Of a DNA stretch of 64,000 nt, positions 61,610-64,000 are shown one piece after another. Positions within the stretch are counted from its first letter, which is position 1. Each line of letters starts with the position of its first letter. The translations under genes were made by a program, and so were the position numbers. Below the pieces are notes generated by a model. The model had not been told where the DNA came from and searched no databases. It saw only the letters and a list, made by a program, of their open reading frames with translations. Source of the stretch: CAVSUZ01 sp963795415 (GTDB lineage Bacteria > Pseudomonadota > Alphaproteobacteria > Acetobacterales > Acetobacteraceae); NCBI GenBank assembly GCA_963795415.1, contig CAWCHQ010000003.1:186001-250000 (forward strand), in the 5' to 3' direction.

Positions 61610-62986
61610 ATGACCGCCAAAAACTCAGCCTGGATCGGCCTGTTCGACTTGTTCCGCATCGGGGTCGGACCCTCAAGCTCTCATACCGTCGGACCCATGC
61701 TGGCCGCCGCTCGCTTCCTCGGGGAAATCCCCGCCGGACTACCCGCCGACCGGCTGACCGTCGAACTGTTCAGCTCGTTGGCCCTGACCGGCAAAGGTCA
61801 CGCAACAGATACGGCCGTGGTGCTTGGCCTGCTGGGACGCCGGCCCGATACGCTGGACCCGGACGAGGCGCCATCGCTGGTTGCTGGCGTCGCCGAACGC
61901 AAACGAATTGACCTCCCCGGGGGCCGGACGGCAGCTTTCGATCCGGCCGTCGACATATCGTTCCACAAACGAGAGCGGCTGCCGCGTCATCCGAACGCGC
62001 TGCGTTTCACCGCCGCCGCACCCACCGGGGCCTTCTCGCGAACTTACTATTCCGTCGGCGGCGGCTTCATCGTGACCGACGACGAACAGGACCCCGCGGC
62101 CTCAGACCCGGCCGCAGTGCCCTATTCCTTCACGACCTCCGAGCAGCTCCTCGTCATGGCGGACACCGCCGGCCTGTCGATCGCAAAGCTCCAGCGAGCC
62201 AACGAACGGACCTTCCGCAGCGACGAACAGATCTCCGCTGGAATCGAGCAGATATGGCGGACCATGCAGGCCTGCGTTGCCCGCGGCCTGCAGCAACGAG
62301 GGGAGCTCCCCGGCGGGTTGAAGGTGCGCCGGCGCGCGCCCGGCCTGTACGAAAGACTTCTGGCGAAGCGCGGCTCGAACGAGCTCGACGTGTTGCAGGG
62401 CATCGATTGGGTGAATCTCTATGCCCTCGCCGTCAACGAGGAGAATGCCGCCGGCGGCCGGGTCGTGACCGCGCCGACCAACGGGGCGGCTGGCATCATC
62501 CCGGCGGTGCTGCACTACTACGACCGCTTCGTCTCCGGCGCTTCACAGCCCGGTATAGAGACTTTCTTCCTGGCCGCTGCGGCAATCGGCGCGCTGATCA
62601 AGCGGAACGCGTCGATCTCGGGGGCCGAAGTGGGCTGCCAGGGAGAAGTGGGTTCGGCCTGCGCCATGGCGGCAGCCGGCCTCGCGGCCGCACTCGGGGG
62701 AACCAACGGCCAAGTGGAGAACGCCGCCGAAATCGGCCTGGAACACAACCTCGGCCTGACCTGCGACCCCATTGCCGGGCTGGTGCAAATCCCCTGCATC
62801 GAGCGGAACGCGCTCGCCTCAGTCAAGGCGATCAATGCCGCTCGCCTGGCACTGCACGGCGACGGCTCGCATTTCGTCAGCCTCGATCAGGTCATCCGCA
62901 CCATGCGAGAGACCGGCGAGGACATGCATTCGAAATACAAGGAAACCTCGGAGGGCGGCCTGGCGGTGAACGTGATCGCCTGCTGA
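61610..62986 (+). CDS. sdaA: L-serine ammonia-lyase, single-chain iron-sulfur type
   Basis: A 458-residue enzyme that deaminates serine to pyruvate using an oxygen-labile 4Fe-4S cluster. The beta domain starts SAWIGLFDLFRIGVGPSSSH with TVGPMLAA. The alpha domain has VVTAPTNGAAGIIPAVLHY, the cluster cysteines in ISGAEVGCQGEVGSACAMAA and NLGLTCDPIAGLVQIPCIER. Start ATG 61610 is chosen at MTAKNSAWIGLF; an earlier in-frame ATG at 61538 is less typical. Intact, no operon partner. Confidence 0.96.
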   Translation: MTAKNSAWIGLFDLFRIGVGPSSSHTVGPMLAAARFLGEIPAGLPADRLTVELFSSLALTGKGHATDTAVVLGLLGRRPDTLDPDEAPSLVAGVAERKRIDLPGGRTAAFDPAVDISFHKRERLPRHPNALRFTAAAPTGAFSRTYYSVGGGFIVTDDEQDPAASDPAAVPYSFTTSEQLLVMADTAGLSIAKLQRANERTFRSDEQISAGIEQIWRTMQACVARGLQQRGELPGGLKVRRRAPGLYERLLAKRGSNELDVLQGIDWVNLYALAVNEENAAGGRVVTAPTNGAAGIIPAVLHYYDRFVSGASQPGIETFFLAAAAIGALIKRNASISGAEVGCQGEVGSACAMAAAGLAAALGGTNGQVENAAEIGLEHNLGLTCDPIAGLVQIPCIERNALASVKAINAARLALHGDGSHFVSLDQVIRTMRETGEDMHSKYKETSEGGLAVNVIAC

Positions 62987-63002
62987 TACCAACCGCAGAA
63001 AA

Positions 63003-64000
63003 CCTTGTCCCTAAATCCGGTGATGCGCCGGGTGGCCGAATCGGCGGATTTGGCGGGGATGGACGCGAGCACGACAGAGCTGATCCACCACCCTGCGGGT
63101 GAACAATCCCCGGTTGAAGAACTTTCGCCACGGCGGACACATTTGGCGGCCGGGCGCAAGTGGAATGGGACCCCACGAGCCCGGTCACGCCACTCGGGCA
63201 ATTGCCGTTTTCGTCGCCTATCTGAAGCAGGGTGGGCTGTTCGATGCCTGGGTCGCCGACTGCCCCCTGATGCTGAGCAGCCGAATGCTCCACGCAAGCG
63301 CGACCTGCTCGGAACGCTGTTGCTGTTGACGTTGGCCGGACATTATCGCTAGCCCATGTCAGCGCGCTGCGGTGCATGCGGTGAACCCGCCGCTGCTCGG
63401 GATGAACAAGCTGGTGAGCGAGGACTCGCTGCGGTGCAACCTTGCCAGGATTGACGAGACGGCCGGTCTGAGCTGGCTGCGGAGCCATCTTGACTATTGC
63501 ACGGCACCCCTGCTGAGCGAGCCCTCGGTGCTCGACATCGACACTACGGCGAAGCCACTGTATGGACACCAGGAAGGCGGAGCGGTTGGTTACAACCCGC
63601 ACAAACCTGGCCGGCCGTCGCACAGCTATCATAGCTACATCGTGTCCAGCCTGCGGCTGGTGTTGCGGGTCGATGTGCTGGCGGGTAACGAACACAAGTT
63701 GCGCATGCAACCGGCGGATTGTGGGATTTGCTGGACCATCTCGGCCGCGCCCGCTGGCCGAGTTTGCTGCGCGGGGACAAGTCCTGGGGCATCGAGCCGG
63801 TGATGGCCGGGGCGGAACAGCGCGGCTTGGCCTATTTGTTCCATCTGCACCTGACCAAAAACGTCCGCGGCGCATTGGAGCGGGCGATGCGCGACGCGGA
63901 CTGGACCGATGCCGGGCAGGGCAAGGCAACGGAGCTGCGCCCGATGGGCTGGAGCCGACAGCGCCGGATCATCCTGCTGCGTCGCAAACTGCGTGGCGAT
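63003..64000 (+). pseudogene. DDE transposase (IS4/IS1380-like), degenerate and cut by the window end
   Basis: Pieces of one transposase in several frames: NNPRLKNFRHGGHIWRPGAS and AIAVFVAYLKQGGLFDAWVA, then RDLLGTLLLLTLAGHYR, then PPLLGMNKLVSEDSLRCNLA and SVLDIDTTAKPLYGHQEGGA with the first catalytic Asp, GYNPHKPGRPSHSYHSYIVS, and finally LRGDKSWGIEPVMAGAEQRG. At least four frame changes are needed, so it is inactive. The exact IS family is uncertain. It continues beyond 64000. Confidence 0.7.

Overview
The window looks like chromosome from a GC-rich alphaproteobacterium, most likely Acetobacteraceae or another Rhodospirillales. That placement is an inference. It rests on high GC coding, DUF1127 and DUF1328 stress proteins, an EcfG-type promoter, an orphan dnaE2, and periplasmic PQQ and molybdenum oxidoreductases. 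No rRNA, tRNA or CRISPR array was seen.

Layout. 1-1.1 kb: end of a sugar ABC importer (two permeases). 1.1-2.6 kb: ligase-associated DNA exonuclease and a small membrane protein. 2.7-5.3 kb: queuosine operon queA-tgt-queF. 5.3-6.0 kb: ComB-like phosphatase. 6.0-11.3 kb: minus-strand periplasmic oxidation cluster (Rieske protein, PQQ dehydrogenase, 2Fe-2S subunit, Mo hydroxylase). 11.4-17.6 kb: family-5 binding protein, 1-Cys peroxiredoxin, CHRD protein, aat, an MFS carrier and a family-3 binding protein. 17.9-19.4 kb: VOC protein and prs. 20.4-22.2 kb: a thioredoxin-fold/2OG-Fe(II) oxygenase fusion behind a low-complexity protein. 22.4-26.5 kb: family-5 binding protein, epimerase, Mn-catalase, DUF1127. 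26.6-31.1 kb: otsA and an ABC exporter, divergent from a glycosyltransferase. 31.1-39.8 kb: beta-helix protein, FMN hydroxyacid oxidase, zinc dehydrogenase, sulfotransferase, dnaE2. 40-42.3 kb: PEP-CTERM gene split by an IS3 element. 42.4-48.5 kb: TauD-like dioxygenase, hydrolases, DUF423, two beta-hydroxyacid dehydrogenases, VOC protein. 48.7-50.6 kb: catalase pseudogene and IS110. 50.9-58.5 kb: rdgB-rph, GNAT, then hrcA-grpE-(DUF29)-dnaK-dnaJ. 58.7-64 kb: degenerate IS630, LysR/DUF1127 pair, remnant of a FitAB toxin-antitoxin, sdaA, and a decayed transposase at the edge.

The most distinctive property is the number of broken reading frames. PQQ dehydrogenase, peroxiredoxin, MFS carrier, Mn-catalase, dnaE2, one hydroxyacid dehydrogenase, the DUF29 gene, a binding-protein start, the PEP-CTERM gene, a catalase, IS630 and the terminal transposase all carry frame disruptions. 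Most of those in otherwise well-conserved genes look like single-base insertions, several of them in short homopolymers. Either this is a decaying genome or the assembly has uncorrected indels. Raw reads would decide, and any functional claim about those genes depends on it.

The best candidates for new biology are the peroxiredoxin-like/2OG oxygenase fusion with its His- and Ser/Thr-rich neighbour, and the Rieske-linked PQQ/Mo oxidation cluster, which has no cytochrome c gene.
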